A stretch of DNA of 64,000 bases from Microbacterium sp. A20 (GTDB lineage Bacteria > Actinomycetota > Actinomycetes > Actinomycetales > Microbacteriaceae): NCBI RefSeq assembly GCF_004794515.1, contig NZ_SSDF01000080.1:1-64000 (forward strand), written 5' to 3'. The notes beneath the pieces are model-generated. The model was not told the DNA's origin. It ran no database searches and saw nothing but the letters and a program-made list of their open reading frames with translations. The translations under genes and the position numbers were made by a program. This document shows, in pieces, positions 1 through 8,495 of the stretch. The stretch's first letter is position 1. The number at the start of each line of letters is the position of its first letter.

Positions 1-500
1 GCAACGCGATCTCCGCCCTCGACGACGCCACCGTCACCGGCACCGGCACCGGCGGAACCGCGGCACCCACCACCCCCACCGGAGGCAACACCACCACCGG
101 AGACGACGGCATCCTCGGCGGCACCCAGCTGGGACTGCCCGTGACGCTGCCGATCACGATCGGTGGGAACGCCATCTCGGTGGTCGGCGAGGCGACGGTG
201 ACCGGTCCGGGCACCGGTCCGGGGACCGACCCCGGTACTGATCCCGGAACGGACCCGGGAACCGACCCCGGGACCGACCCGGGAACCGACCCCGGCACGG
301 ACCCGGGAACTGACCCCGGCACGAACCCGGGCACGTCGTCCGGTGCCGCCACCGCCGCTTCTGGCGCGGTGACCGCCGGGCAGGCGGAAGGACTCGCCAT
401 GACCGGTGGAGCTCCCTCGGAAGGACTGATCGCTCTCGCCGCAGCCCTGCTCCTCCTCGGAGGCGCGGGACTCCTGCGACGCCGTCGGCTGATGGCGTAG
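1..500 (+). CDS. Chaplin-like cell-wall-anchored surface protein, C-terminal part (5' end outside window)
   Basis: The reading frame is open from base 3, so only the C-terminal part is present. It shows two chaplin-like segments, one beginning NAISALDDATVTG at the window edge and one containing LPITIGGNAISVVGEATV (about bases 147-200). These resemble the short amyloid-forming chaplin motif but lack cysteines. A proline-glycine-threonine repeat follows (bases 207-335), then a sorting signal: LAMTGG, a hydrophobic stretch and an RRRR tail. LAxTG is the motif preferred by class E sortases of GC-rich actinobacteria, so the protein is probably linked covalently to peptidoglycan. The repeat region would act as a wall-spanning stalk. 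Function on the surface (adhesion or hydrophobicity) is inferred from the family. The stop is the TAG at 498-500. Confidence 0.8.
   Translation, partial: NAISALDDATVTGTGTGGTAAPTTPTGGNTTTGDDGILGGTQLGLPVTLPITIGGNAISVVGEATVTGPGTGPGTDPGTDPGTDPGTDPGTDPGTDPGTDPGTDPGTNPGTSSGAATAASGAVTAGQAEGLAMTGGAPSEGLIALAAALLLLGGAGLLRRRRLMA
207..335 (+). repeat. Tandem PGTD-coding repeat in the surface-protein gene
   Basis: Twelve-base units encode one PGTG, eight PGTD and one PGTN, ending PGT. Codon choice varies between units (ccc/ccg, gga/ggg, acc/acg), so the array is not a recent perfect expansion. It gives a low-complexity stalk just before the cell-wall sorting signal. Confidence 0.9.
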
Positions 501-621
501 CGAAGACGCCGGTGGTGCGGTCGTCCTCGGGGGAGGAGACCCCGCACCGCCGGTGCGCCGCCGCGTCCATCCCCACTCCGACGGGTCCCCAGCTCGTCGC
601 TCGACGCCGGCGCCACAAGGG

Positions 622-655
622 CGGATGCCCCGTGGACCCCACCACGGGGCATCCG
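622..655. terminator. Hairpin terminator after the surface-protein gene
   Basis: The arms are CGGATGCCCCGTGG and CCACGGGGCATCCG, a perfect 14-base inverted repeat with a six-base loop. No T-run follows, which is common in GC-rich actinobacteria. It lies 122 bases after the surface-protein stop. Confidence 0.65.
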
Positions 656-693
656 TCGCGCCCTCCCCGCGGCCGCAGTCCGCTCGGAGAACA

Positions 694-738
694 GCAGTTC
701 CCTCGGCCTCTCTGCGGGAAAGTGGCCGAGGGAGCTGC
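694..738. terminator. Hairpin terminator after the dioxygenase operon
   Basis: GCAGTTCCCTCGGCC pairs with GGCCGAGGGAGCTGC with one mismatch and a 15-base loop. It lies about 60 bases past the LigA-like stop codon on the minus strand, so it can end that operon. Confidence 0.5.
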
Positions 739-799
739 GAATCTCCGACGGAACCGCCGGGCCCGACGGAGTGCCGGGCCCGGGAGCGCCCGGAACGGA

Positions 800-1147
800 T
801 CAGGGGATGTCGTCGACCTCGCCGTGCGGGATGATCGCGGCGCGGTACCGCTCGACGAGGTCACGCCAGCCGAAGCCCTCGGTGTACTCGTGCTCGTAGA
901 CCGCTTCGGTGAAGTGCCACAGCAGATAGGGGTGCGCTCCGAGCCCGTACAGCGCACCGTAGTCGCGGTTCACGAACGCCTCGCGCTCTTCGGGCGTCAG
1001 CATCCGGTCGTCGGTGACCGCGTCGGGCCCCGCTCCCCCGGCGAGCCAGGCGTGGACGAATCCCTCGGTGTCGGCGACGTAGGCGTCGACGTTCGCGGTG
1101 CTCATCTCGACAGCGCGGATGAACTTGTTCATCATGTACCGGCTCAC
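800..1147 (-). CDS. LigA-like small subunit of a class III extradiol dioxygenase
   Basis: This 115-residue protein matches the alpha subunit of protocatechuate 4,5-dioxygenase-type enzymes. It is small and helical, with the family-typical segment YGLGAHPYLLWHF near residues 76-89. In LigAB enzymes this subunit covers the active site of the catalytic beta subunit. The start is the GTG at 1147: its GTGA overlaps the stop of the LigB-like gene, so the two are translationally coupled, as expected for subunits of one complex. The exact aromatic substrate cannot be read from the sequence. It is the last gene of the minus-strand operon starting at 5096. Confidence 0.8.
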   Translation of the reverse strand: MSRYMMNKFIRAVEMSTANVDAYVADTEGFVHAWLAGGAGPDAVTDDRMLTPEEREAFVNRDYGALYGLGAHPYLLWHFTEAVYEHEYTEGFGWRDLVERYRAAIIPHGEVDDIP

Positions 1148-1986
1148 GATGCGGCCCTCCACAGGAAGAACGGACTGGAGGCGAAGCGCGAAGTCGTCGC
1201 CTCCGCGAGCTCGGCCGGACGCCCCTGCATCGCGGCGAGCGCGGCCACGATGTTCACGTACTGATAGGTGACGTTGCCGGCCGCCATGATGCGGTCGTAG
1301 CGGCATCCGGCGATGGCTCCGTCGAGGTCGCCGTCGCGCATCCACCCCACCGCTTCGGCGTCGAACTCCGGGTCGGGCGAGCCGTTGAACGTGCGCGGCC
1401 CGCCGACATCCGTGGCCATGTGCCCCGAGGTGAGCAGTCCCACCCTGGCGTCGCTGTCCCAGGAATCGACCGCGGTGCGCAGGTGGTGTCCGAGAGCGGC
1501 GAAGCGTGCGGCGGTCGGCAGCGGCGGCAGGATCGAGTTCGCGTGGATCGGCACGATCGGCAGGTCGAGCTCGGGCCGCACGTACTGCAGCGGCAGCACG
1601 AAGCTGTGGTCGAGCCGCCACTCGTGCGAGACCGAGAAGTCGATCGTCTCGGGCAGCACCTCGCGGCCTGTGATCTGCGTCGCCAACTCCGGGTTGCCGG
1701 TCAGCTCGGCGTACTCCATGCCGAAGGTGCGCACCTCGTTCTCATAGGTGCCGTGGTACGACGCCGCCTTGCCGACGATGAACGCGGGCGAATTGTCGGA
1801 GAAGAACTGCCGCACGTGATCGGTGCCGAGCACGATGAGCGTGTCGACTCCGGCATCCGTGATCGCCTCGCGGATGCGGCGGAAGTTCGCCTCCACCTGC
1901 ACGAGATCGTCGGGCATCGGCTCGCGCATCGCCCGCCACAGCAGCGGATTGTGCGGGGTCGCCGCGGCCATCACCAGTTCAGCCAC
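1144..1986 (-). CDS. LigB-like catalytic subunit of a class III extradiol ring-cleavage dioxygenase
   Basis: The 280-residue protein belongs to the LigB superfamily of non-haem Fe(II) dioxygenases that open catechol-type rings with O2. His12 in TPHNPLL and His57 in LGTDHVRQFF fit the first two iron ligands. The third, a glutamate near the C-terminus, was not placed with certainty. A GTG start at 1986 is preceded by GGAAGGAG. The gene follows the amidohydrolase by 21 bases and overlaps the LigA-like gene by four. Protocatechuate, gallate and related hydroxylated acids are possible substrates. The neighbouring hydrolase and CoA-transferase do not match the classic lig pathway, so the substrate is left open. 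Confidence 0.8.
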   Translation of the reverse strand: MAELVMAAATPHNPLLWRAMREPMPDDLVQVEANFRRIREAITDAGVDTLIVLGTDHVRQFFSDNSPAFIVGKAASYHGTYENEVRTFGMEYAELTGNPELATQITGREVLPETIDFSVSHEWRLDHSFVLPLQYVRPELDLPIVPIHANSILPPLPTAARFAALGHHLRTAVDSWDSDARVGLLTSGHMATDVGGPRTFNGSPDPEFDAEAVGWMRDGDLDGAIAGCRYDRIMAAGNVTYQYVNIVAALAAMQGRPAELAEATTSRFASSPFFLWRAAS

Positions 1987-2007
1987 GATCGGCTCCTTCC
2001 ATCGCGC

Positions 2008-2871
2008 TCACAGCCGGAACAGCTTGCGTGCGTTGTCGAGCAGGATCTTCCGGCGCGACTCCTCCTTGAGCCCGAGCTCGTCGAACTCGGCCATCCAGCG
2101 GTCGGCGGTCATCACCGGCCAGTCCGACCCGAACAGCACCCGGTCGGAGATCAGCGAGTCGGCGTAGCGGACCACCTCGGGCGGCAGATACTTCGGCGCC
2201 CAGCCGGACAGGTCGAGGTACACGTTCGACTTGTGCCACACCATCGCCAGATTCTCGAGGTGCCACGGCCACGCCGGGTGCGCGCTGATGATGTTCAGCT
2301 CGGGGAACTCCGCGGCCACGTCGTCGATGTACGGCACGGGCCGCGCGTTCTCGAGCCGATACCCGCCGCCGCCGGGAGTGCCCGCACCGGCCCCGGGGAA
2401 TCCGGAGTGGAACATGACCACGAGTCCGAGTTCGGCGCAGGTCTCCCAGATCGGGAAGAACCGCCGATCGTTCGCCAGGAACTTCTGCCGCGAAGGGTTG
2501 AGCTCGCCGACGCCCTTGATGCCGTATTCGGCGTGCATCCGACGGATCTCGGCGACCGCGGCCTCGCCCTTCCACGGGTCGATGCCGGCGAAGGCGAGGA
2601 ACACGTCGGGGTGGTCCTGCTGCGCCTTGCCGAGGAGGTCGTTCGGTGCACCCTTGATGCCGCTCGTGGTCTCGGAGTCGGAGTTCACGATCACGGCCAT
2701 CATCTTGCGGTCGCGGTACTGGTCGGCCTGCTCGGCGAACGACACGACCGGCCGCTCCCGCCCGAAGTGCGCCGACATCTGCGAGTGCCGCTGGCCCATC
2801 GCCGCGATGAACTCCTCGGTCTGCGGGTGGGTGTGGACGTCGATCGCGACGAGGTCGTCGATACCGGGCAT
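2008..2871 (-). CDS. Amidohydrolase-2 family metal-dependent hydrolase or decarboxylase
   Basis: This 287-residue TIM-barrel protein has the N-terminal metal motif VDVHTHP (actually AIDVHTHP) and a C-terminal GSDWPVMT aspartate typical of the amidohydrolase-2 group. That group includes ACMS decarboxylase, 4-oxalomesaconate hydratase and pyrone-dicarboxylate hydrolase. In an operon with an extradiol dioxygenase, a role on the ring-cleavage product or an acid precursor is plausible. The start is the ATG at 2871, which overlaps the CoA-transferase stop by one base (TGATG). The N-terminal half lacks any signal peptide, so it is cytoplasmic. The specific reaction is unknown. Confidence 0.75.
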   Translation of the reverse strand: MPGIDDLVAIDVHTHPQTEEFIAAMGQRHSQMSAHFGRERPVVSFAEQADQYRDRKMMAVIVNSDSETTSGIKGAPNDLLGKAQQDHPDVFLAFAGIDPWKGEAAVAEIRRMHAEYGIKGVGELNPSRQKFLANDRRFFPIWETCAELGLVVMFHSGFPGAGAGTPGGGGYRLENARPVPYIDDVAAEFPELNIISAHPAWPWHLENLAMVWHKSNVYLDLSGWAPKYLPPEVVRYADSLISDRVLFGSDWPVMTADRWMAEFDELGLKEESRRKILLDNARKLFRL

Positions 2872-4061
2872 CAGGCTGCCCCTTCCTTCGCTCGTGCGGG
2901 TTCGGGATCGGATCCGGACCGCAATCCGGTCAACGCTTCGGTGTCGGCGCCGAGCCCGGGCGCGTACCGCAGCTCCGGCCGACCGGAACGCTGGAATCGG
3001 ATGCTGGGCACCGGCACGCGCAGAGCGCCGTCCGGCCCGTCGATCTCCTCCACCAGCCCCATGCTCGCGATCTGCGGATCGTCGAACAGGTCGCCCATCG
3101 TGTTCAACGGGCCGTGCGGGATGTCGTGCGCGGCGAGCCGGTCGAGCCAGTACTGGCGGGGCCTGGTGGCGGCGATCTCCTTGAGCACGACGTCGAGCTC
3201 GTCGTAGTTGCGCACGCGCCCCTCGCGGGTCGAGAAGCGGGGGTCGTCGGCGAGGTCGGACCGCTCGAGCACGTCGAGCAGGCCGGTCCAGAACTTCTCG
3301 GGCACCGACATGTGGATCACGAATGCCTTGTCGTCCGACCCGCGGCAGGCGTAGGCCTGCGCGCGGCGCGGGCGCGAGTCGGGCGAGGAGACCTGGCCGG
3401 TCTCGAGGAATGCCGACGCCGACTCGGTGAGGAAGTCGAGCAGCGCCCCCACCATCGTCACCTCGACGTGCTCCCCCACCCCGCTCACATCTCGGGCGTG
3501 GAGGGCGGCGAGCACGGCCTGCACGGCCGACATCCCCGACAGCAGATCGGAGAACGCCGGTCCGAGCGGACGGATGGTCGATGCCGGGACCACCTGGCTG
3601 TACATGCCGCCGGTGGCGGAGATGACGGTGTCGTACGCGGGCCGCTTCGCGGCGGGACCGGTCGGGCCGAACCCGGTGATCGAGCACGTGATCACCCGCG
3701 GGTTGCGGGCATGCAGCGCCTCGGGACCGAAGCCGAGCCGCTCGGCCACTCCGGGGCGGAAGTTGTCGAGCACGATGTCGGCGTCGTCTACCAGGCCGAA
3801 CAGTGCAGCGAGCCCCTCGGCGCTCTTGAGGTCGAGCACCACCCCGCGCTTGCCCCGGTTGTAGGCGGCGAACTGCGGACTCATCGTCGCGCGGCCCTCC
3901 CAGCGGCGCATCGGGTCGCCCTCGGGCGACTCGACCTTGACGACGTCGGCCCCGAGGTCGGCGAGCAGCTTGGCGGCGAACGGGCCGGAGATGTACTGGC
4001 CCGTTTCGACCACGCGGATCCCGGCCAGCGCTCCCGCGCCGGGTGATGCAGAAATCGTCAC
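2871..4061 (-). CDS. CaiB/BaiF family (class III) CoA-transferase
   Basis: The 396-residue protein has family III CoA-transferase landmarks: GIRVVETGQYISGPFAAKLL at the N-terminus, ADVVKVE, a VLDLKS segment, and RPAYDTVISATGG holding the aspartate that forms the acyl-enzyme intermediate. Such enzymes move CoA between carboxylic acids. In this operon it probably activates an acid substrate or intermediate as a CoA thioester. The start is GTG at 4061, with AGGAG upstream. It lies 30 bases after the alcohol dehydrogenase gene and touches the amidohydrolase gene. The full length and intact motifs indicate a working enzyme. Confidence 0.85.
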   Translation of the reverse strand: MTISASPGAGALAGIRVVETGQYISGPFAAKLLADLGADVVKVESPEGDPMRRWEGRATMSPQFAAYNRGKRGVVLDLKSAEGLAALFGLVDDADIVLDNFRPGVAERLGFGPEALHARNPRVITCSITGFGPTGPAAKRPAYDTVISATGGMYSQVVPASTIRPLGPAFSDLLSGMSAVQAVLAALHARDVSGVGEHVEVTMVGALLDFLTESASAFLETGQVSSPDSRPRRAQAYACRGSDDKAFVIHMSVPEKFWTGLLDVLERSDLADDPRFSTREGRVRNYDELDVVLKEIAATRPRQYWLDRLAAHDIPHGPLNTMGDLFDDPQIASMGLVEEIDGPDGALRVPVPSIRFQRSGRPELRYAPGLGADTEALTGLRSGSDPEPARAKEGAA

Positions 4062-4091
4062 TTCAGGTCTCCTCTTCGATACCGAGGGCGG

Positions 4092-5096
4092 TCAGCGCAC
4101 ATCGACGACGACCTTCCCGTCGCCCTTGCGGGGGAAATCGCGATACGCCGTGGCGATGTCGTCCAACGCGTAGCGGGTGCCGACGAGCGAGGGCAGCGCC
4201 CCCGACCCGGCGAGCGCGAGCGCTTCGGCCACGTCGGCGTAGCGCGCGCTGGCGACACCGAACAGCTGCTTGCGGCGCAGGTAGAAGTCGCGGGAGTCGA
4301 TGCGCAGGTCGCTGTCGACGGATGCCGCGCAGAACACGGCCCTGCCGCCCCAGCGGAGCGCGGAGATCCCCGCGCTCAGGGTGGGGGCATGCCCGGACAC
4401 GTCCAGCACGACATCGAAGCCCTCTCCCCCGTCGAGCGCCGTCGCCAGAGCGGCCGCATCCGTCGCGTGGATGATCTGCTCGTCGCCCAGCGGCGCGATC
4501 TCCCGGCGTGACGCGGCGACCACATCGGCGCCGCGGGCGAGGGCGATCGCCACCGCCGCACGTCCGAGTGTGCCGCCGGCGCCGGTGATCAGCACGCGGT
4601 CGCCTGCGGCGAGCGCGACGGTGCGGACGGCGTTGATGACGATGGACGCGCTGTGCACCACGGCGGTCGCCTGCGCGGCGTCGAGGCCGTGACGGTCGAT
4701 CGCGTTACGGGCGGGGACGGTGACGAACTCGGCCGCTCCGCCGTCGCGGTGCACGCCGACGACGGTCTGTGCCGGGCAGTTCGCCTCGTCTGCGGCCAGG
4801 CAGTGCGCGCAGGTGCCGCACGCGATGTTCGGCTTGACGACGACGGTCTGGCCGATGCGCCTCGGGTCGACACCCGCCCCGACGGCGACGATCTCGCCCG
4901 CCGGGTCTATGCCGAGGATGCGCGGCAGCTGCGCCTGCGCCCCCGGCCCGATGCCGGCGATGACGTTGAGGTCGAGCTGATTCACGCCGACGGTGTCGAC
5001 CCGCACGAGCACTTCGCCCTCCCCGGGCGTCGGCTCGGCCGCCTCCTGGACGGTCAGCCCGTCCAGGTCATGACGGCTCAGCACGGCGGCACGCAT
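4092..5096 (-). CDS. Zinc-type medium-chain alcohol dehydrogenase
   Basis: This 334-residue protein has the MDR fold: an N-terminal GroES-like domain, a structural-zinc region with CGTCAHC, and a Rossmann motif GAGGTLGRAA near the middle. It oxidises an alcohol or reduces an aldehyde or quinone with NAD(P). The ATG at 5096 is preferred over an upstream start at 5141 because GAGG lies just before it and conserved sequence begins there (MRAAVLSRHD). It is the first gene of the operon. A perfect GGATAC-T-GTATCC palindrome lies 31 bases upstream of the start, so repression or activation by the GntR-type regulator is likely. Confidence 0.8.
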   Translation of the reverse strand: MRAAVLSRHDLDGLTVQEAAEPTPGEGEVLVRVDTVGVNQLDLNVIAGIGPGAQAQLPRILGIDPAGEIVAVGAGVDPRRIGQTVVVKPNIACGTCAHCLAADEANCPAQTVVGVHRDGGAAEFVTVPARNAIDRHGLDAAQATAVVHSASIVINAVRTVALAAGDRVLITGAGGTLGRAAVAIALARGADVVAASRREIAPLGDEQIIHATDAAALATALDGGEGFDVVLDVSGHAPTLSAGISALRWGGRAVFCAASVDSDLRIDSRDFYLRRKQLFGVASARYADVAEALALAGSGALPSLVGTRYALDDIATAYRDFPRKGDGKVVVDVR

Positions 5097-5126
5097 CTTC
5101 ACCTCTTCATCGCGGGAATCTGTTTG

Positions 5127-5139
5127 GGATACTGTATCC
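5127..5139. promoter_or_regulatory. Operator A: GGATAC-T-GTATCC palindrome
   Basis: A perfect 6+1+6 palindrome lies 31 bases upstream of the alcohol dehydrogenase start. The same motif recurs at 5213, 15357, 15381, 24224 and 43269. The last is upstream of a GntR/FCD regulator gene, a family that binds short palindromes of this kind. Confidence 0.7.
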
Positions 5140-5212
5140 AATTTTCATCACGGCCGTCTAGACCCTGTTCGAGCACGATATCCCGCAAACCGTGGACACG
5201 TGATCCCAAATT

Positions 5213-5225
5213 GGATACCGTATCC
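5213..5225. promoter_or_regulatory. Operator B: GGATAC-C-GTATCC palindrome
   Basis: A second perfect copy lies in the same divergent promoter region, 65 bases before the start of the binding lipoprotein. The flanks (AAATT before, CAAAAT after) resemble those of operator A. Confidence 0.7.
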
Positions 5226-5289
5226 CAAAATCCGCGTGAGGCGCCCCACTCCACGGAGGAGTCGCACGCACTTGCCCGAATGGAGAGTC

Positions 5290-6366
5290 ATGCGCACGAC
5301 ACGAAACAGACTCGGCATCGCCGTGGCCGGAGGAGCCGCAGCACTGACGCTGCTGGCCGCCTGCGCCGCGCCGACACCGACACCGGCAGAACCCGTCGAC
5401 CTCGGCGACGGCGAACCCGGAGCCGCCGAAGACACCGACATCACGGTGGCCATCCCCTTCCCCGACATCACGATGTACTCGATGTTCACCCTCGCAAGCG
5501 ACCTCGGCTACTACGAGGAGGAGGGCCTCACCGTCGAGGTCATCACCGCCGACAACGTCACGGCCGCGGTCGCCAGCGGCAGTGCCGACATCGGCGTCGA
5601 ATCCACCGGCACCGTGATCGATGCCATCCGCGGCGGCGTCGAGATCGACCTGGTTTCCGGCCACTACTGCCGGCAGAACTTCGACTTCGCGGTGCAGTCC
5701 GACGTGAAGAGCGTCGACGATCTGGACGGCACCTCGATCGTGCTCGCCGGTACTCCGGGTGACCCCGCCGAGTTCCAGCGGGCGCAGGTGCTGAAGGAGG
5801 AGGGCTGGGACGTCTCGTCGATCGACGCCGAGGTCGTCTACCCGGGGCCCGGATCGGAGTCGTGGACGGAGTTCTTCGTCAACGACAAGATCACGCTGCA
5901 GCCGTTCTACGCCGACGACCGCGCCGCCCTCGAGGAGCACGGCGCGAACATCGTGGTGGAGTCGCTGCGCAACTGGGCCAACGACGTGCAGATCGCCGGC
6001 ACGAGGTGGGCGCAGGAGAACCCGAACAGCCTGGTCCGGTTCCTGCGGGCCACGCTCAAGGGCACCGACTTCATGACGGCGCCCGCGCCCGGCGAGTTCC
6101 CCGAGAACGCGGAGGAGGCGCTGGACATCTACGAGGCCAACGACTTCGACGTCGCGGAGCTGCGGGAGTCGGACAGCGTCTGGATCCTCGACGGTCACCT
6201 CGCCTGCCCGAACCTGTACTTCGACGGCGAGGCGTGGGACACCACCATCGAGACGCAGAAGCTGGAGCCACTGGAGTTCGACGACAGCCAGCTCGTCTAC
6301 CTCCGCAAGGCGCAGGAGCTTCTGGCCCTCGACAACGAGGGCCCGGCGACGCTGACGTACCCCTGA
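5290..6366 (+). CDS. NMT1/THI5-like ABC transporter substrate-binding lipoprotein
   Basis: This 358-residue protein has a lipoprotein signal peptide ending in LAAC (Cys25). It then shows the NMT1/THI5-like pattern: ITVAIPFPDITMYSMFTLA, DLGYYEEEGLTVEVI and a GSADIGVE segment. Relatives bind thiamine precursors, nitrate, sulfonates, nitriles or other small organics outside the membrane. The ATG at 5290 is chosen because it gives a clean signal peptide; GGAG lies just upstream. It stands alone, but the matching permeases and ATPase are probably those at 9403-11890, which lack a binding protein of their own. The operator upstream links it to the dioxygenase operon. Confidence 0.85.
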   Translation: MRTTRNRLGIAVAGGAAALTLLAACAAPTPTPAEPVDLGDGEPGAAEDTDITVAIPFPDITMYSMFTLASDLGYYEEEGLTVEVITADNVTAAVASGSADIGVESTGTVIDAIRGGVEIDLVSGHYCRQNFDFAVQSDVKSVDDLDGTSIVLAGTPGDPAEFQRAQVLKEEGWDVSSIDAEVVYPGPGSESWTEFFVNDKITLQPFYADDRAALEEHGANIVVESLRNWANDVQIAGTRWAQENPNSLVRFLRATLKGTDFMTAPAPGEFPENAEEALDIYEANDFDVAELRESDSVWILDGHLACPNLYFDGEAWDTTIETQKLEPLEFDDSQLVYLRKAQELLALDNEGPATLTYP

Positions 6367-6383
6367 CCCCGCTTGCTCACAAG

Positions 6384-6419
6384 AGAGGCCCCACCGTTGC
6401 GCATGGCGGTGGGGCCTCT
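6384..6419. terminator. Bidirectional hairpin terminator
   Basis: AGAGGCCCCACCG pairs with CGGTGGGGCCTCT, a perfect 13-base stem with a 10-base loop. It lies between the convergent binding-protein and KAP genes and can serve both. Confidence 0.8.
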
Positions 6420-8495
6420 TCACATCGAGGGCACAGGCTCGGGCGAGTCCTGCCGGACCCGCGCCAGCGCGAACCGACGACGGTTGCTCTCCGACAGGTC
6501 CAACGTGTCCGGTTTGCCAGCTGGAACATCATCCGGAAGCTGCGGGGTCATACGCGCACGCACCTCCGGCGAAACGACCGCGTTCCATGTCTGCATGTCG
6601 AACTCCAGTTCGCCGATCGACACATTCCCGTTGAATCGATGAGTCGTCCCGACCATCGCGACTGCCGCCAGCTCGAACGCTGCCGCGTCGCCATCGACGT
6701 TCTTGTCGAGGATGGACACGAGTCCCTTGTGGCCGTTGATACTTGCCATCAGAGAGAGCTTGAGCCTCAGCGTCTCCGCCGTTTCGCCGGCGATGGCGCC
6801 GGGAGCGGCGAGCCCGTCCGCGAGATGACCGGCGACGTCGACGAGCAAGAGGGTCGCGCCGTCTAGACTCCTGCCTTCCTTCTGCAGAGCCTGCGCTCGC
6901 ATAAAGATGCTCAGCGCGTGCACCTCCCCGAACACCTGCAGCATCCGGTCGCGATCGAATTCCCCCCTCGAGTAACCACGACAGACTTCCTCGCTCAACC
7001 AGGTCAAGAGGTCGTCTGCGGATGAGTCCGGATGCGCACGTCGCGGCTCTGCCTCGACGTAGCGTGCGAAGAGGAAAGTGATCAGGTCGGCGACACGATC
7101 ATCGGGTCTCAGCGTTCTCGAGCGTTCCTCGCGGAGCTTCCTCACCGCGATCCGCACCACGGATGGCTGCGCGGCGCCGAAGATCGAGGCGACGGCCGAA
7201 TCGGCGACGGCTTCACGAGAGGTTCCCACGAGCGACCGCATGACCCGCGCGATCAGGACATCAGACACATCGTTCTCGGGCACGCCGAGGCTGTAGTACC
7301 GCTCCTGATAGCGCTCGTCGGCAAAGGCGCGAGGGTGGAGCATCGCGCCCTCTGCTCGCAGACCAGGGTAAAGGAACCGCACTGCTGCCCATGCCCCGGA
7401 GACGTCCACCCTTCTCGTCGAGTCCTCGATCCGCGACCTCCATTCCTGGTCGGTGAGGCCGTCTCCCTCTCGCTTCGTGCTGATGCCCTCTCGCAGCTGC
7501 GGTGCCCACAGAGGGAGAGCTTCGTATACCTCGTGGTGGTTGAGCCGCAGGTACGCGAGCGCGGCGAAGTCCAGGAGATCCACCTCACCGGGCACAAGTT
7601 CCGAGAGCACACGGAGGTGCTGCTCGTATCGAGCAATCTGCCGCGGCGTGACGAGTCCGTCTGTCAGGCTGTCAACGAGCAAGGAGTAGCGCGATAGCTC
7701 ATGCTCCTCCAGCAACACGCCTTGCTGCTCGATCGCACGGCCGATGGACGCCGAGACGTGATGCCAACGAGTTGCCGTGCTGATCTGAGGGAGCTCGAAC
7801 GGATGTTGAACGATCTTCTCCATGAAGGAACTTGTCCGCCCGCCAATGCCCTCGGATGCCAGCAGGTCCTCCACGGTGTCGGCATCGTAGGCGACCAGGT
7901 AGTGCACGTTCGGAAAGCGGCCGAGAAGTCGAACCACCTTGAGGAACTCCAACAGCTCGGCCGAGTCGAGCCGATCGATGTCGTCGCAAACGATGAGAAC
8001 CCGTTTCGCTACCCGCTCAAGGGACGCCGCCATCGCCTCGAACTCTTCGGACCACGGCTTCCGTCTGACGACCTTGTCTCCCGCGGCCCCGGCCAGGTCG
8101 CTTAGCCCTCCGCCCGGGACAAACGACAGGAGCGGACGCGCCCAGTCGATGTATCTCTTGAGCGCCTCGCGAGCGGACAGCTCGGACTCGAGTTGCCCGC
8201 CGAGCGCGTTGTCGAGCGCAGAGACGAACTCGAGCTGCAGCCCTGTTGCACCAGAGGCGGCCCACGGTGTGAATGATTGCACGATCCATGAATCGGGAAG
8301 CGACTCCGCGATCATCGCGGCAACTGAGGACTTCCCACTACCCCATCGCCCGACGAGTCCGAACACCGTACTGGTAGCACCCACCGGCACCGCGTCGATG
8401 GTCTTCGCGACGAGCCCCGCGAACGGCGACCTGCCAAACCTGTCCTGGTCGATGCGATGCAACGGGTCGTCGGACCATGACTGTGTTTCCCCCAT
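6420..8495 (-). CDS. KAP family P-loop NTPase
   Basis: The 691-residue protein carries Walker A GRWGSGKSS (about residues 49-57) and Walker B VLIVCDDIDRLD (about 166-177), diagnostic of KAP NTPases of the STAND class. These proteins often sit in defence or mobile-element contexts. No clear membrane insert is visible between the Walker motifs. The C-terminal half is a helical region without a recognised domain. The start at 8495 (MGETQSW) is preferred, since sequence further upstream is not family-like; no good ribosome site is seen. The gene is more AT-rich than its neighbours and sits beside a toxin-antitoxin pair, which suggests horizontal gain. Confidence 0.75.
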   Translation of the reverse strand: MGETQSWSDDPLHRIDQDRFGRSPFAGLVAKTIDAVPVGATSTVFGLVGRWGSGKSSVAAMIAESLPDSWIVQSFTPWAASGATGLQLEFVSALDNALGGQLESELSAREALKRYIDWARPLLSFVPGGGLSDLAGAAGDKVVRRKPWSEEFEAMAASLERVAKRVLIVCDDIDRLDSAELLEFLKVVRLLGRFPNVHYLVAYDADTVEDLLASEGIGGRTSSFMEKIVQHPFELPQISTATRWHHVSASIGRAIEQQGVLLEEHELSRYSLLVDSLTDGLVTPRQIARYEQHLRVLSELVPGEVDLLDFAALAYLRLNHHEVYEALPLWAPQLREGISTKREGDGLTDQEWRSRIEDSTRRVDVSGAWAAVRFLYPGLRAEGAMLHPRAFADERYQERYYSLGVPENDVSDVLIARVMRSLVGTSREAVADSAVASIFGAAQPSVVRIAVRKLREERSRTLRPDDRVADLITFLFARYVEAEPRRAHPDSSADDLLTWLSEEVCRGYSRGEFDRDRMLQVFGEVHALSIFMRAQALQKEGRSLDGATLLLVDVAGHLADGLAAPGAIAGETAETLRLKLSLMASINGHKGLVSILDKNVDGDAAAFELAAVAMVGTTHRFNGNVSIGELEFDMQTWNAVVSPEVRARMTPQLPDDVPAGKPDTLDLSESNRRRFALARVRQDSPEPVPSM

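Larger units (their letters stand above)
501..799. other. Non-coding interval between convergent genes
   Basis: No credible gene is seen here. Translations on either strand are arginine/proline-rich shadows. The interval holds two strong hairpins (622-655 and 694-738), as expected between the ends of two convergent transcription units. Confidence 0.6.

Noticed and set aside
1144..1986. Naming the dioxygenase protocatechuate 4,5-dioxygenase (ligB)
   Set aside because: The family match is clear, but the operon lacks the rest of the lig pathway and substrate residues could not be placed.
1420..3207. 595-codon open frame on the plus strand
   Set aside because: It is the antisense shadow of the dioxygenase, amidohydrolase and CoA-transferase genes. 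Its protein is arginine/valine-rich with no motif, as expected from third-position GC bias.
5290..6366. Assignment of the NMT1/THI5-like protein to thiamine precursor import
   Set aside because: No TPP riboswitch-like leader or thiamine gene is nearby, and the operator points to the catabolic regulon. The family name alone does not fix the ligand.
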